A stretch of 64,000 nucleotides of DNA from Bactrocera neohumeralis (Eukaryota > Arthropoda > Insecta > Diptera > Tephritidae), in NCBI RefSeq assembly GCF_024586455.1, contig NC_065923.1, positions 47,004,264 through 47,068,263 on the forward strand. Reading direction: 5' to 3'. The notes below the pieces were generated by a model that was not told the DNA's origin, did not search any database, and was given only the letters and a program-made list of their open reading frames with translations. Numbering within the stretch: the stretch's first letter is position 1; each line of letters starts with the position of its first letter. The translations under genes were made by a program, and so were the position numbers. This document shows positions 1 to 10,745 of the stretch, one piece after another.

Positions 1-625
1 AAATGACTTCTTGAACTTTTCAGATACAAGGCAGATGAAAAAACACGTTGCGTTTGTTTCAGCAAACCTTAGACCACAAACACATGGTATTAACACAAGG
101 TAGAATTGGAATTACGAACAAAAATAAACACATCCATTCACTGTGGTCCGTACTTAGGAGTACTGGGCATAACTACAAACAGCCGACTCTAGCTGTCTAG
201 GTGGCATTGTTTGTGGCCTCATGAAAACCTGACCTATCACGCTCTATATACTATTAAGTTATCCGCCAAGTGTGTAACACTCAGTGCGGTCTGTCTGTCT
301 GTATATACGCGAACATGTGTCTCTCAAGTTTTGAGATATAGGTCTGAAATCTTACTTATCATACATGCCTTACATATGTAATATAAACAGACCGTTCAAA
401 CTCAAGTTCATGTTTGGGAACCCTTTAATTTGACAAGGTATCATCACGGTATTTGACATAGATGTAATCTTGCTGGCTTATGACTGTAATTCAAACTGAC
501 CGATATAAAAAAGCAGCCATGAAGGGCATTATTGCTTCGAAGTAAACCTTTCTTCGTGTTTTCCTTTTTTTTTTTATAAATTGACTGCAAAATTGTCTAA
601 GCAAGCTATAGGCAAATTATATAAC
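1..625. repeat. Spacer with decayed dispersed-repeat copy
   Basis: No gene is seen. About 270-545 looks like a decayed relative of the repeat at 10084-10745: it shares a CTGTCTGTCTGTATATACG-like stretch followed by wording about a query-like AT-rich body, and it ends with GAAGGGCATTATTGCTTCGA, close to the end of the other copy (near 10713-10745). The rest of the stretch shows nothing recognisable. Confidence 0.45.
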
Positions 626-1740
626 GGGTAATCCAATTAGAGGTACTTTCTTCAAAAGACTTTTTTAGACAGATCACGAGTGAGTCGTGTCAAGCTGTTA
701 TATTATTTTTGTTCAGTATCTATTGTTTGGCATTTCTTCGTGGAAAGAATTACGTCTGAACAACGTTTACAAAGTGTTCAACTTTATTATGGAAATTAAC
801 GTTCTGTAAAGAATGTGTTTCGCGGTTTGCTCAGTTTATTGTCAATATAATCGGACTACTGAGCGTACTATTCGCAAGACCATCACCCATCTTAAGATCC
901 AGCATTCAATATTGGATAATATTCGTCCGAATAGACCACGTCCAATACACAGTGAAGAAAGTACTTGCGTAGCAGACGTACCTGAGAGTGTACACGAAGA
1001 ACGTGGAGAGTCGATTCGGCGCCGTTTGCAGCAACTCAGACTGAGGTATGGAACGATTTGGCGCAATTTACGTTTAGATTTTAAATTTAAAGCATACATA
1101 TAAAATACAGCAAGAACTGAAACCGCTCGACCCTGAAAGCGACATCGTTTCGCTCTATGGACTCTTAAAAATTTTCAAGAAGATTCAACATTTTCGAGCC
1201 AAATTTTGTTCAGCGATGAGAATCATTTAGCAAGAAATGTACACAAGCAAAATTGCCGCATTTGAGACAAAGAGCAAAGTGCAAAAAAAAAAAATGGAAT
1301 CATCGGTTCATACTTCTTCAAACACTATTTGACTATTTGATGCCTGAAATTGAAGCTCATGATCTCGGCAGCATTTGGTTTCAACAAGGCGGCGTCACTT
1401 CCCACACATAACATCAATCAATGGATTTATTGAGAGAAATCTTCGGTAAGCACATAATTTCACGTTTTGGGTCAGTCGATTGGCCGACAAGATCATGTGA
1501 TATCACACCGTTAAACCTTTTTCTATGGGGATATGTAAAGTCTAAAGTCTATGCGGACAATCCTGCTTCGAATCAGGCCTTAGAGCAAAGCATTACGCGT
1601 GTCATTCGCCAGTTTCTAGTCGAATTGCTCGAACAAGTCATCGATAATTGGACTCAACGGATGAACCATCTGAGACGTGGCCAACATTTGAAAGAAATAA
1701 TTCTCAAAAAATAAATGGCAATGCCATTTTTAGAACCGTC
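626..1740 (+). mobile_element. Degenerate DD41D (rosa-like) mariner-superfamily transposon
   Basis: The left end at 626 (GGGTAATCC) resembles the left end of the element at 38730. Conceptual pieces on the plus strand follow the order of a DD41D transposase: an N-terminal helix-turn-helix part (around 813-1100, with TERTIRKTITHL and DNIRPNRPRP), the SDEN first catalytic motif near 1213, a block ending WFQQGG (near 1373-1390) and the C-terminal block at 1421-1713 (WPTRSCDITPLNLFLWGYVK). The second catalytic Asp (normally QQDG) is lost and the third (normally PLDF) reads PLNL. Frameshifts and stops separate the blocks. The right terminal repeat was not found. The element is dead. DD41D elements of this kind were first described in tephritids. 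Confidence 0.8.
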
Positions 1741-3244
1741 TGACAAAATATTGAACAATATTAAGTAATTGTAACCAAATTTCATCAATATTTTATTCAT
1801 CTGGCAGTGCGGAACATAAACTAAATGTTCAATGTTTCCACAAAATCATCAAAAATCAAAGCTTGAGAGCCTTCATCAATTTAAATAATCATGCAAGGCA
1901 GTTCAATTGCTCACATACATATGTATATTCGTATGTATGTATAAAATCCATAGATATGTCCAATGGACTCACGCAAACAAGTCACGCCTCAGCGTTTGCA
2001 GAGAAAACACGTGAGAAATGTGCGTCGGACAAAATGAATGAGTAGAATTTGTGTGGCTTCGGTCCGCCTCGTGCAACACTTTGTCGAGCAAAGCTGGTTT
2101 ACTGCCAGCAGAACACGTTGAAAGACACATGTGAGCAATAGCTAAGAGCTTGCGACTTCTATATGTATAACGGTATTTAATGTGAATAGCAGTGCACAAA
2201 CACACACAAATGTCTACGAAGAAAAGCAAAGTGTCGCGTTTCTATTATTCCTAAGGAGCCTGCGTTAGACGGCACGCACATTGTACTCATGCATGCGTAC
2301 ATCCAAACACACACACACGCTCCGGTCCTCCTCCCACAACTGCGTGAGTGCACACGGCAACTTCGGTGTTGAAAATGGGTGTGTACCGTGGGCGTTGTGC
2401 GTCGTCTTCACATTATTAACAGTCAGCAGGATAATTTAATTTCAGTTATATCAAATTGGGGCAACAGGCGCCAGAAAAGCAACAACAACAACACGTTGCA
2501 TGTGTGGCCAATTCAGCCGTTACTCTTTTTTGAGTAACTAGTACATAATTTCACATTGCCTGTCTCATTAAACGAGCGTCTGGCAACTCTTGGGCTAAAC
2601 ACTGTGAAGACAAGCTTTGTTTTTGTTGTTTTTATTTATTATACATATGTGTGTGTATTATTGTAAGCGTTGCACTACTGAGTATATTCTTCTGAGTCGT
2701 CACATGTCATCACTTTCATATTGCGGCACAATTCAGGGTTAAGCTGCACTCCGACATTCAGGCATAAGGTCACAATCACCGGCCGTAAAATAATTGTACT
2801 GTGGGAATGTGCGTCCCAGCTGATAAACGAATATCCTTAACCATCGACATTGTTTGTTATTTGTGCCACGGAACTGCCGTTAAACATTATATCGTGAGGC
2901 TTAGCCATTCGACTCGTCAGTCACGCCACTCTGACCTACTCCTCATTCGTTTTTCTGTTTTCGCTGCATTGCCATTCTTTCCTTTTCAGCTCTTTCAGAA
3001 CTAGAGCACACCACGATCTCACGCTATCCCACACTAGTTTCGATTTGGTCATAAACCGCACTATGTTTTTATACCGCCGGCAACAAAAAAGATGTACCAT
3101 ACCGCCTTTTCTCCAGTGCTGTCGCAGAAAAAAATTCATTTCAACGTCATGATCATAAAACACCCGTGCTCTGTCAAAACTGCGTTAGAAGAAATCTATT
3201 TCTCCATGTTTCCTATCTAACCGTACATTTTTAATTAGCCTGTA
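1741..3244. other. AT-rich spacer, no gene recognised
   Basis: Short open frames occur on both strands but none shows a recognisable domain or codon bias. A short CA dinucleotide run lies near 2307-2320. Runs such as ACATATGTAT near 1915-1940 are ordinary AT microsatellite-like sequence. Nothing else is supported. Confidence 0.5.
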
Positions 3245-4110
3245 AGTCATCTACCCGTTATAGCTGCATCCCATCGTTTCTGCCTCTCATCCTCGTACAT
3301 ACATATGTACCTTTTGCGATGTGCGCTTTGTAGCTAAGTCTCTTGTCTATCAGTACTCCTAAGTACCTAAGCGACTTATTGGTCATAATACTATGGCCGT
3401 CGATATTTAGTTTGAGGTCTTCAAGCTTCTTCCTGCTTCTGATTAACACAGCTTCTGTTTTTTGCCCAGTGAGTTGTAGGTTTGTTGCCGTGAGCCATGC
3501 TTTGAGCGTTGACTCCGCATGATTGCAGAGGTTCCCAAATGAGCCAAGTTTTTTTGCTACTACAGTTATGGCAATATTCTCCGCGTACTGGATGATCTGT
3601 AGCTGCTATGGAAGAGGGAGACTCAGCACTCCGTCGTGCAACACATTCCACAACAGTAGGCCAAGTAATGAACGTAGTGGAACTCCGTCCGTTACCGTAT
3701 ATTTTCTTTGTCTGTCATCCGTATCATACAGTAACAGCCGATCAGATAGATAGGTGAATATAATCTTAACCAAGTAAGCCGGGGTTTCGTTACGTTCTAC
3801 GTTAGTTAAACGCGTTTTGCACATCAAATTTGATTACTGCGCAGTATTCCTTCGTACCGCACAGCCATTTGGTACCTTCTGTTGCCTTGTTACCTATGTC
3901 AGTAAGCTTCTTAATCGTAGCACCGGTTGATCTCTCTTTGCGGAATCCATATTGGTTGTCGGAGAGACCCTTCTTCTCTTCTTTTTCTAAATGCCGCTCA
4001 AATCGTACACAGATTATACGCTCTAGTATCTTGCCAATCATATCTAGCGTTCAGAGCGGTCGATATGAGCTGGGCTCTCCGGCTGGTTTAATTGGTACAT
4101 AGTTAGTTTA
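3245..4110 (-). mobile_element. R1-clade non-LTR retrotransposon, RT fragment
   Basis: On the minus strand, reading from about 4110 down to 3245, conceptual fragments give reverse transcriptase blocks in order: KILERIICVRFERHLEK and LSDNQYGFRKERSTGA (around 3890-4040), CAVIKFDVQNAFN (around 3802-3845), a TVTDGVPLRSLLG palm region (near 3660-3700), the active-site position reading YAEN instead of YADD (near 3575-3595), and the thumb-side block KTEAVLIRSRKKLE followed by LRYLGVLIDKRLSYKAHI (3310-3450). These are typical of the R1 group. Frameshifts separate the blocks, the catalytic Asp pair is lost, and endonuclease, ORF1 and 3' tail are missing. Confidence 0.85.
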
Positions 4111-4991
4111 TCTATATGTCTGTATGAGTAAAGGAGAGGAAAGAATTTATTTTATGTCAGCTGGAAATAATGATTTAATATGAAATTTAATTGCATATAA
4201 TAAAAATCTGTATAAAGAATTTCAATGTTACAAGCTCCTTTTTCTTGGCCTCTGCAAGCTTAAATAAGCTGAATCGGTTAAGATCCAAAAATGAGAAGAA
4301 CGTAGAGTTCTTGAAGGACGAGTCAACGTGTGCAAAGTTTTTAGAATCGTTAAATGCAGCTACTGCAACAGGGCTCTGCTGTCATTTTGCTGGTATAGGA
4401 TAAAACAATTGTTCCTAAAATCTGCGGAAGGCTGCCTTGGCATCGAAGTAAATGTTGAATTTCAGACCCCACATGGAGCTTAATGAACGGACGTCGAACA
4501 ATAAAAAATCAACAAAATCTTCCTTGTCGGCCTTGTATAATGCAAATCACGCGACAACATTACCAGAACAGCGATAGACAGAAATTCCCAAGGAGGTCAA
4601 AAATCCGGAACACCAGCCAACTTTTGGAGGAGGAAAAGCGAAGCAAGAGCGTAAAAGAGTGATCATTCGTGCTAAGAAATTCAATTTCTGCCGATAAATA
4701 AATCTGCTATAATTTGTTTGTTGAAGACATGCAGAGGTTATTTCTGGCTCGAGCTTTGGCTGAACTTCGTTGAGTTTATTCGAAAATTGAGGAATTACAT
4801 TAGTTTAGAGATCCAGCACCAACAAGCTGTTTCTCTGTATGTAGTTTCTATGACGCTAAATATGCAGAACTCGATTTTCAACTTGTCTTATTCAGTAGCT
4901 GATTGGTACTAGTAGCTGAATGTAGGAAATCTTCAGATTTTTCAACGCTTTCAAAACACCAAAAAACAAATTTGCGAAATGGTACTTTAAC
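4111..4991. other. Spacer downstream of protease G1, no gene recognised
   Basis: AT-rich sequence between the LINE fragment and the 3' end of the first aspartic protease gene. Open frames here are short and match nothing I recognise. Confidence 0.5.
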
Positions 4992-4997
4992 TTTATT
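4992..4997 (-). terminator. Poly(A) signal of protease G1
   Basis: AATAAA on the minus strand (TTTATT on plus) lies about 47 nt past the stop codon at 5044-5046. A second overlapping A/T-rich AATAAAAAT motif sits just upstream of it. This is the expected place for cleavage/polyadenylation of a compact fly gene. Confidence 0.6.
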
Positions 4998-5043
4998 TTT
5001 ATTTAAAAGCCATCATTTAATGGTAAATAAAAATATAATCAAC

Positions 5044-6168
5044 TTAAGCGACTGGAGCGAAACCGATGCGGCTATTGCCCAAATCGAATTCGGCGTAGTA
5101 CAAGTCAAGGAAGATATCACCCAAGATCCAGAAGTCGGTACCAATGTAGCTGACGGCAAGTGAGCACTGATCGTCTTCATTGAGAATGTATTTTGAAGCC
5201 GGTACAGAGAAGGTTACACCACCAATGACGAAGTCAATATCAGGCAAGCTGTCCACCGACGAGCAGGAAACGGTGCTATCACCATCGGGATCAACGATGT
5301 TTACGAATGCGTTGTAGGCGCTGTATGGGGCAACCAGGAGTGAGGTGCCAGTATCAGCGATGGCTTGGCAACCGGAACTGCACAAGACCTGTCCGTTCAT
5401 GGTAGCACCACCCAAACTGAATTGCCAATAAGTTTCTTCGGATAAGGACACATAGGTGAGACTACCTTGGTAGAGGCTGGAATCTGAACCACCCAAAATC
5501 AATTGACCACCCTGAGAGGAGGTACCAGCTGAGGCCAAATAGAAGGAGAATAAGTTCTCACTGACCAAACCCTGTGAATACAGGTTGTAGAAAGGTGGCA
5601 CAACATTGTTAACGGCAATCGACTGGAAGGCCATACCCAGAATACCATCGAAAGGAGAGTCAACGAAGGTGTCACCAGGCTCTGCTGTAGCTTCGGCGAA
5701 AACTTGCTTTTTAATACTGAGTCCACCTACACTGACGGTATCCTCCGACAAGAAACCGGACAAACTGCCTGAACCGTATTCGATGGAGAAGCTTTCACCA
5801 TTTTTCACATAAGTGCTGGAAGCGCTCGAGGTGTACTTGTTGTGATTTTGGCAAGCTTCGTCGCTGCTGGAACAGCTGGATGATGGCACCCACAAGTTGG
5901 ATGAGCCAGTATCGAAGAGTACCAGGAAGTCCTGCGCCGGTGTACCGATGGTGATCTTGCCATAGTAAGAAAAGTTATATTCATTCTCCAATTCCACAGT
6001 GGCGCTGCGTGCTCCGGGTATGTTGTATTTGCTTCGCAAGTAGGCCGCCTCGGCCTTCACAGATGCTCTGGTTCTGTTGTAGTTGGGGTTCTTGTAGATG
6101 GGCACGCTCACGAAATTGGCGGAGACCAAAGCGACGCAAATGGTCAGAAACGCGAAATACTTGAACAT
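5044..6168 (-). CDS. Secreted pepsin/cathepsin D-like aspartic protease (G1)
   Basis: A 374-residue preproenzyme of peptidase family A1 in one coding exon. Residues 1-17 form a hydrophobic signal peptide (after MFKYFAFLT). Residues about 18-58 are a propeptide with the basic VPIYKNPNYNRTR start. The mature bilobed enzyme has both catalytic motifs, FDTGSSNLWVP (Asp86) and ADTGTSLLVAP (Asp272), the flap Tyr131 in IEYGSGS, and the C-terminal WILGDIFLDLYYAEFD block. Cys pairs around 99/106, 263/267 and 302/335 match the three usual disulfides. The proline-rich loop that precedes WILGD in lysosomal cathepsin D is absent (IGTDFWILGD), as in digestive cathepsin D of flies. A role as an acid protease in the larval midgut is inferred from this. 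It is clearly diverged from the four copies at 30-52 kb, but shares their 5'UTR-intron layout. Confidence 0.97.
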   Translation of the reverse strand: MFKYFAFLTICVALVSANFVSVPIYKNPNYNRTRASVKAEAAYLRSKYNIPGARSATVELENEYNFSYYGKITIGTPAQDFLVLFDTGSSNLWVPSSSCSSSDEACQNHNKYTSSASSTYVKNGESFSIEYGSGSLSGFLSEDTVSVGGLSIKKQVFAEATAEPGDTFVDSPFDGILGMAFQSIAVNNVVPPFYNLYSQGLVSENLFSFYLASAGTSSQGGQLILGGSDSSLYQGSLTYVSLSEETYWQFSLGGATMNGQVLCSSGCQAIADTGTSLLVAPYSAYNAFVNIVDPDGDSTVSCSSVDSLPDIDFVIGGVTFSVPASKYILNEDDQCSLAVSYIGTDFWILGDIFLDLYYAEFDLGNSRIGFAPVA

Positions 6169-6172
6169 TTTG

Positions 6173-6238
6173 CTGTGTGGAGAAAAAGAAATACTGTTTT
6201 CAATATTGGTTTAGAATGAGTAAGTCTAAGTAACTTAC
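6173..6238 (-). other. 5'UTR intron of G1
   Basis: On the minus strand the sequence reads AGA|GTAAGTTA at the donor (6238) and CTCCACACAG|CAAAATG at the acceptor (6173). This gives a 66-nt intron, a normal size for fly introns, ending four bases before the start codon. The same placement recurs in all four other proteases, which supports the reading. Confidence 0.8.
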
Positions 6239-6318
6239 TCTAACTGTGTTATCACGGTCGTGTGGCAACTGTTGATGGTATTCGGGTACAAGTGTGTCGA
6301 AAATTGCCGGACCGTCGC

Positions 6319-6325
6319 TTTTATA
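6319..6325 (-). promoter_or_regulatory. TATA box of G1
   Basis: TATAAAA on the minus strand. Transcription would start about 30 nt downstream, near 6285-6295, leaving a first noncoding exon of about 50 nt before the donor at 6238. No clear initiator consensus is seen. The position matches the TATA boxes of the other protease genes. Confidence 0.7.
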
Positions 6326-6656
6326 GGAACAGCGCGGCGTCTTATCTTGACGCGTTATCGGTGTGCGTAACTTTTGGTAATTGCACGCACAAAACGGTAA
6401 ATCTATTAATAAAACTATTTCTTATTATTGGAAAATGAAAAGTTGGCGCGTGTTTTGGGTAATTCCGAGATTACAGCGCTGCGTGTTTTTTATTTCTCGA
6501 AGCTTATGGTCACACGAGTTGCATGTGTCTCTATCTTTAATTAAGTATATGCGTAAGTAACTATACATGCAAGCATATCAGTGAAGTTCGTGTTTATATT
6601 ATTGGTTGTTGCAGTTGAAAATATCTGATATAGTAAAGGACCATGCTGATTGCTTG
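6326..6656. other. Upstream flank of G1, nothing recognised
   Basis: Presumed upstream region of protease G1. It may hold enhancer sites, but none can be named from sequence alone. Confidence 0.4.
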
Positions 6657-6658
6657 TA

Positions 6659-7152
6659 TCGGGTGATTTAGAGCTTGATAACTTTTTTTTTAAAAAAAAA
6701 CGCATTGTTGTATATTGGTTCATGACATAAGATAATTATACCGCGGCTGCGTGGGCAACTTTTTCGCATATCGGCCGGAGTTGGAATAGTTGCTGGCTTA
6801 TTTCTGTAGACTTTAAGTTCTCCGAAAAATGGCTTATATTAGCGCCATCTTGTTGAATTGGTTCATTGCAGTAAAAATATCTGATGCATGGTTGGCCATT
6901 ACGTGTCTTCTATAAGCCAGCAACTTTTTGAAGAAATTGGGCTATTGAAATGCTCGGAAAAAGTTGCCCAAATTGGACTTTCCGAATGGACCACCTAAGA
7001 CGCAGCCGCGGTCAACATTTAAATGAAATTATCTTCAAAAAGGAAATGTCATGAACCAATCTGACGTTTCAAATAAAGAACCGATGAGATTTTGCAAATT
7101 TTATGCGTTTTTTTTTAAAAAAAAGTTATCAAGCTCTTAAAAAATCACCCGA
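6659..7152. mobile_element. Foldback/MITE element built from DD41D transposon ends
   Basis: The stretch starts TCGGGTGATTTAGAGCTTGA and ends with the complementary TCAAGCTCTTAAAAAATCACCCGA, flanked by TA on both sides (6657-6658 and 7153-7154). The similarity between arms runs far inward: both contain the poly-T/A tract with AACGCAT, a GGTTCATGACAT block, CCGCGGCTGCGT and a TTGCTGGCTTAT block. The right arm still encodes a DD41D transposase C-terminus (WMDHLRRSRGQHLNEIIFK, near 6995-7050). The element therefore looks like two inverted 3' ends of a rosa-like transposon joined head to head. Confidence 0.75.
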
Positions 7153-7490
7153 TATAATTGTTTTTAAAATGATAACAGTGTACGTGAGCAAAAATAACTT
7201 TATTAATTGTTTAGAAAATTCTGGCGCTATTGGCGCATTTTCAATGCGCAAACTAAGATTAAGGTTCTATTTACTTACTCTTTTGTAACAAATTTGGCAT
7301 AGATTGTTATCCAAGACAGTTGTGCAATCTCCGTACAAATTTTTGAGTCGAATAAGATATAGTTTCGATACAAGCTAATCGGTCAGAACCAAAAAATGTT
7401 TCTTCGTAAGAAATTTTTTAAGATTGTTTATATCCACAAACTTAACTAGAAAACAAAACTAACAAAATATTCTCCGTTGGATGCAAGCCG
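7153..7490. other. Spacer, nothing recognised
   Basis: AT-rich sequence between the foldback element and a Harbinger transposase fragment. No feature is supported. Confidence 0.4.
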
Positions 7491-7818
7491 TTGGACCGAA
7501 ATAACAATTCGTACGATCTACCTTTAGTTAGAGAAACGTCCACATCGAGTTTTATAAAATCGGTGGCAAGTCTTAGGTTTTTTACTGAAGGTTCATATAA
7601 ACGTTCAGTTCGAAAGGATATCGATATTGCTCTGGATAGAAGCACAGTATTCAAAATTTTATCCGAAATGATTAATGTTTTTGAAAATATTTTATACCCG
7701 CAGTGGATTAAGCTTCAAATGTGAGAAACTAATTCCAGAAAAGCAAAACTCCATCCTGTCTAAAAGTTTGGAATACCTGAAGTGATAGGTATAGGATGCA
7801 TTGATGGCACTTATGTAA
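7491..7818 (+). pseudogene. PIF/Harbinger (HARBI1-like) transposase fragment
   Basis: The 7491-7724 frame encodes LRFFTEGSYKRSVRKDI followed by a DRSTVFKILSEMIN block and YPQWIKLQM. After a frame disturbance, 7768-7818 encodes GIPEVIGIGCIDGTYV-like sequence, the first catalytic block of Harbinger nucleases (IGCIDGTH in the family). This is the N-terminal half only; later catalytic blocks are absent. Family assignment rests on these motifs. Confidence 0.75.
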
Positions 7819-7829
7819 GTAGCTGTAAA

Positions 7830-8740
7830 TCAGTCAAAGTTCATACCACACAATACAAATTGTGCCAAACATATGGGCATACTCACAACTATTGTGGTAA
7901 GCAAGCAAGATGTGTGTAGTGTGCGGGAAAGCATAAGACCACAGAGTGTCAAAAACGTGATCACCATCAACCAAAATGCTGTAACTGTGGTGATGCTCAT
8001 ACTGCTAACTGCATGAATCGTGACCAAAGAATTGGTACAAACAAAAATGACTCACATACATCACTTAAAGCTCAGATGACAAAAAAGCCAAAGGCTCCCA
8101 AAAAACACAATACCAACCAATTGCTGAAAATAAAGTTTCAACAGCAATAGAGCTAACCTATTCGCCAGTTGTAAAAGAGAACACTTGAGAAAGATTACAA
8201 ATCAAAATGAGTTTATCATTGCACTGGAAAAGAGGCTTCATAAGCTCGAAAAAGCAGTACAAAAAAATATATGATTATGACTAAATTCTTAAAAGTTATG
8301 CTATGGAACGCTAATGGCCTTGCTAAACAACAAAATGAGCTAGAAACAATACTCGTTACTGAAAAAACTGATGTATGCTTGATATCTGAGACCCATTTCA
8401 GAAAGAAAATGTACATTAAATTCAGAAACTTTCATCGGCAATGCATCCGATCTCTCGGAGGAGCTGTCATATAAGAAGCTATCAAATCTTAACGATTGTG
8501 ACGAAACCGATATCAAATAAAATGAACTGAACAATAAACATAAAAACCGATTTATAATTCGTGGCGATTATAATGCGAAACATATCCACTGAGGCTCGAG
8601 ACTTTATAACCACAAAGGGCAGAGAGTTATTTACAACTCTTCAGATGACTGGGTGCAGTATAATTGTCTACAGGATCACCAACTTACTGGCCAACACTTA
8701 AAATACCAGATCTTATTAATTTTTTTTTATTACCAATCAT
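7830..8740 (+). mobile_element. Jockey-like LINE, 5' part (gag zinc knuckles and endonuclease)
   Basis: Plus-strand fragments give ORF1 zinc knuckles (LCQTYGHTHNYC, then CAGKHKTTEC and CCNCGDAHTANC, about 7848-8020), with one in-frame TAG inside the first knuckle linker. They are followed by the start of an apurinic-like endonuclease (LKVMLWNANGLAKQ near 8287, CLISETHF near 8378) and by RGDYNAKH with WGSRL-like decay (near 8560-8610). The gag-endonuclease order and motifs are those of Jockey-clade LINEs. Many frameshifts are present. The matching RT C-terminus is at 9720-10057, beyond a mariner insertion. Confidence 0.75.
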
Positions 8741-9176
8741 ATTTCTTCTAATTATATGTGCATAGAATGATTGATAGATGACCATATGAATGATTATTCA
8801 CTTTGGAAGTGTTTTCTCACCCGTAACTCAGCATCACCCAATCAAAAACACACCAGACATGCCAAGAGCGGTGATAAAGCAAATGGTTTGCCAAGGCGCG
8901 CTCCTTTTTAAACAAAATTAAAAACGATGCTTTTACCGAAAAAAAATCATCTGCTTTATCATATCTTAAAACGTTATATTTTTGCTATAATGAACGTAAC
9001 ATTTTTATTGGAAAACAAATTAACAAACCTGGCGATATTCGCGTCGGTCTATGATTTGAAGGAAATAATACCGATGCATCCGTTTGTTAAAGATCACACT
9101 ATTCACCGAGCGTTTTAGGAACCATTCTTTACCTACTCTTTACATGCGCTCTACCACACGATGAAAAAATGACATA
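8741..9176 (+). mobile_element. Probable decayed middle of the Jockey-like LINE
   Basis: Plus-strand fragments such as SASPNQKHTRHAKSGDKANGL are not diagnostic. The stretch lies between endonuclease and RT C-terminal remnants in the same orientation, so it is probably the same element after large deletions. No separate gene is seen. Confidence 0.35.
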
Positions 9177-9718
9177 ATAGGTTGTCAAAAAAGTCTTGCG
9201 TTATTTTCGCTAGTTGGCGCTGAAAGCGCGTAGTTCTAATTTTATTCGTCGCATCGGGTCATGCTATACCTTTTTGGAAAGCTCATTTCACGCGCTAACA
9301 CGTGTTTGATTGATTGTCGTTTCTTTTAAGTCGTTCGTGGGTTATAGCGTCGCAAACATGGAGCAAAATAAAGAGAAAATACGGCATATTTTACAGTACT
9401 ACTACGATAAAGGCAAAAATGCATCTCAAGCCGCCAATAAAATTTGTGCAGTTTATGGACCCGATACAGTTTCCATTTCTACCGCACAACGATGGTTTCA
9501 ACGTTTTCGTTTTGGTGTAGAGGTGGTCGAAGATGCGCCACGCTCCGGAAGACCTGCCGTCGAAAATTGCGATAAAATCGCTGAATTGGTCGAAAGAGAC
9601 CGGCATAGTAGCAGCCGTTGCATCGGTCAAGAGCTGGGCATGAGTCATCAAAAATTCATTTCAATTTCAATAAAAAAAAATTCAATAAAAATACCGCAAG
9701 ACTCTTTTGACAACCCAT
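9177..9718 (+). mobile_element. Mariner deletion derivative, copy 1
   Basis: The element is flanked by TA (9175-9176, 9719-9720). Terminal inverted repeats begin ATAGGTTGTCAAAAAAGTCT on the left and ATGGGTTGTCAAAAGAGTCT on the reverse of the right end. The frame starting at 9358 encodes a mariner N-terminal domain: MEQNKEKIRHILQYYYDKGK, AAQRWFQRF-like second helix and VEDAPRSGRPAVE, then SIGQELGMSHQ. It jumps from there directly into the right terminal region, so the whole catalytic domain is deleted. Copy 2 at 17857-18384 shares the same deletion point. The element sits inside the Jockey-like LINE. Confidence 0.9.
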
Positions 9719-9719
9719 T

Positions 9720-10057
9720 ATATCAAAATTCTTGTCTACAAGCAGGTGTTCAGACCAGTTTGGACTTATGGGATACAATTTTGGGGCTGCTCAAGCACTA
9801 GAACTCTTGTATAAATCCAGCGACTCCAAAACAAAGTTTTAAGATGCACCGTCAATGCGCCTTTGTATCTTCGCAGTAACGATCTCGAACGCGATCTCGG
9901 AATTGACTCAGTTGCCGCATCAATCAACAAATATGCAAAATCTTATATGGAAAGACTTTCTGACTATGTGAACACTGAAGGCAGGGCTCTTGTTGCTCAA
10001 AGTAAATGGAAAGAAAGGCTTAGCCGCAAAAATCCGTATCAGAGCATCATTATCTAA
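9720..10057 (+). mobile_element. Jockey-like LINE, RT C-terminal part
   Basis: Plus-strand fragments read FRPVWTYGIQFWGCSSTRT (near 9750-9800), QRLQNKVLRCTVNAPLYLRSNDL (around 9818-9885) and DLGIDSVAASINKYAKSYMERL (9893-9960). These match the end of the Jockey-clade RT (family pattern: WSYG-ELWGCA, IQRFQNKVLR, NAPWYVRN-DLH-DL). One in-frame TAG and frameshifts are present. It is the continuation of the LINE that begins at 7830. Confidence 0.8.
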
Positions 10058-10083
10058 TGATTTTGTATTATACAGTAAGCATA

Positions 10084-10745
10084 ACAAATTGTTCGTTAGT
10101 TTATTATACCGTGAACAGGGTATATTAAGTTTGTCACGAAGTTTGTAACACCCAGAAGGAAGCGTCGGAGACCCTATAAAGTATATATATAAATATAGTA
10201 AATGATCAGTATGTTGAGCTGAGTCGATTTAGCCATGTCCGTCTGTCTGTCCGTCTGTCTGTTCGTCTGTCTGTTCGTCTCTCTGTCCGTCTCCCTGTCC
10301 GTCTGTCAGTCCGTCTGTATGTGTATATACGAACTAGTCGCTCAGTTTTTAAGAAATCGTTTTGAAATTTTGTAAACGTCATTTTCTCTTCAAGAAGCTG
10401 ATCATTTGTCGGAACTGCCGATCGGACCACTATAACATATAGCTGCCATACAAACCGAGTGATCGGAATTTTTGTCGGAACTGCCGATATCGGACTACTA
10501 TAACATATAGCTGCCATACAAACTGAATGATCGGAAAAAAGCTCTTGTATGGAAAACTTTTGCATTTGACGAGATATATTCACGAAATTCGATATAGATT
10601 ATTTTCTAAGGCAACAATGTAATCTCCGAAGAATTTGTTCAGATCGGTTAACTATAGCATATAGCTTCCATTCAAACTGGACACATGGTTACTAAGAGAA
10701 ATGCACCTGTGAAGGGTATATTAGCTTCGATGCAGCCGAAGTTAA
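10084..10745. repeat. Dispersed repeat with CTGTC microsatellite and 60-bp internal repeats
   Basis: The block starts ACCGTGAACAGGGTATATTA. It contains an imperfect (CTGTCCGT)n-type tract at 10237-10320 and then at least two tandem copies (10400-10525) of a unit of about 60 bp built on CGGAACTGCCGAT and CTATAACATATAGCTGCCAT. A partial third unit lies near 10645-10680. It ends AAGGGTATATTAGCTTCGAT. Related ends occur near 510-545 and 18650-18705, so this is an interspersed family, probably a non-autonomous mobile element. No coding capacity is evident. Confidence 0.7.

Noticed and set aside
2300..2325. CA repeat as regulatory Z-DNA element
   Set aside because: Short simple repeat without a nearby gene; nothing supports a function.
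10237..10320. CTGTC-type direct repeats as a CRISPR or satellite array
   Set aside because: Units are 4-12 bp with no spacers of constant size; it is a microsatellite inside a dispersed repeat.
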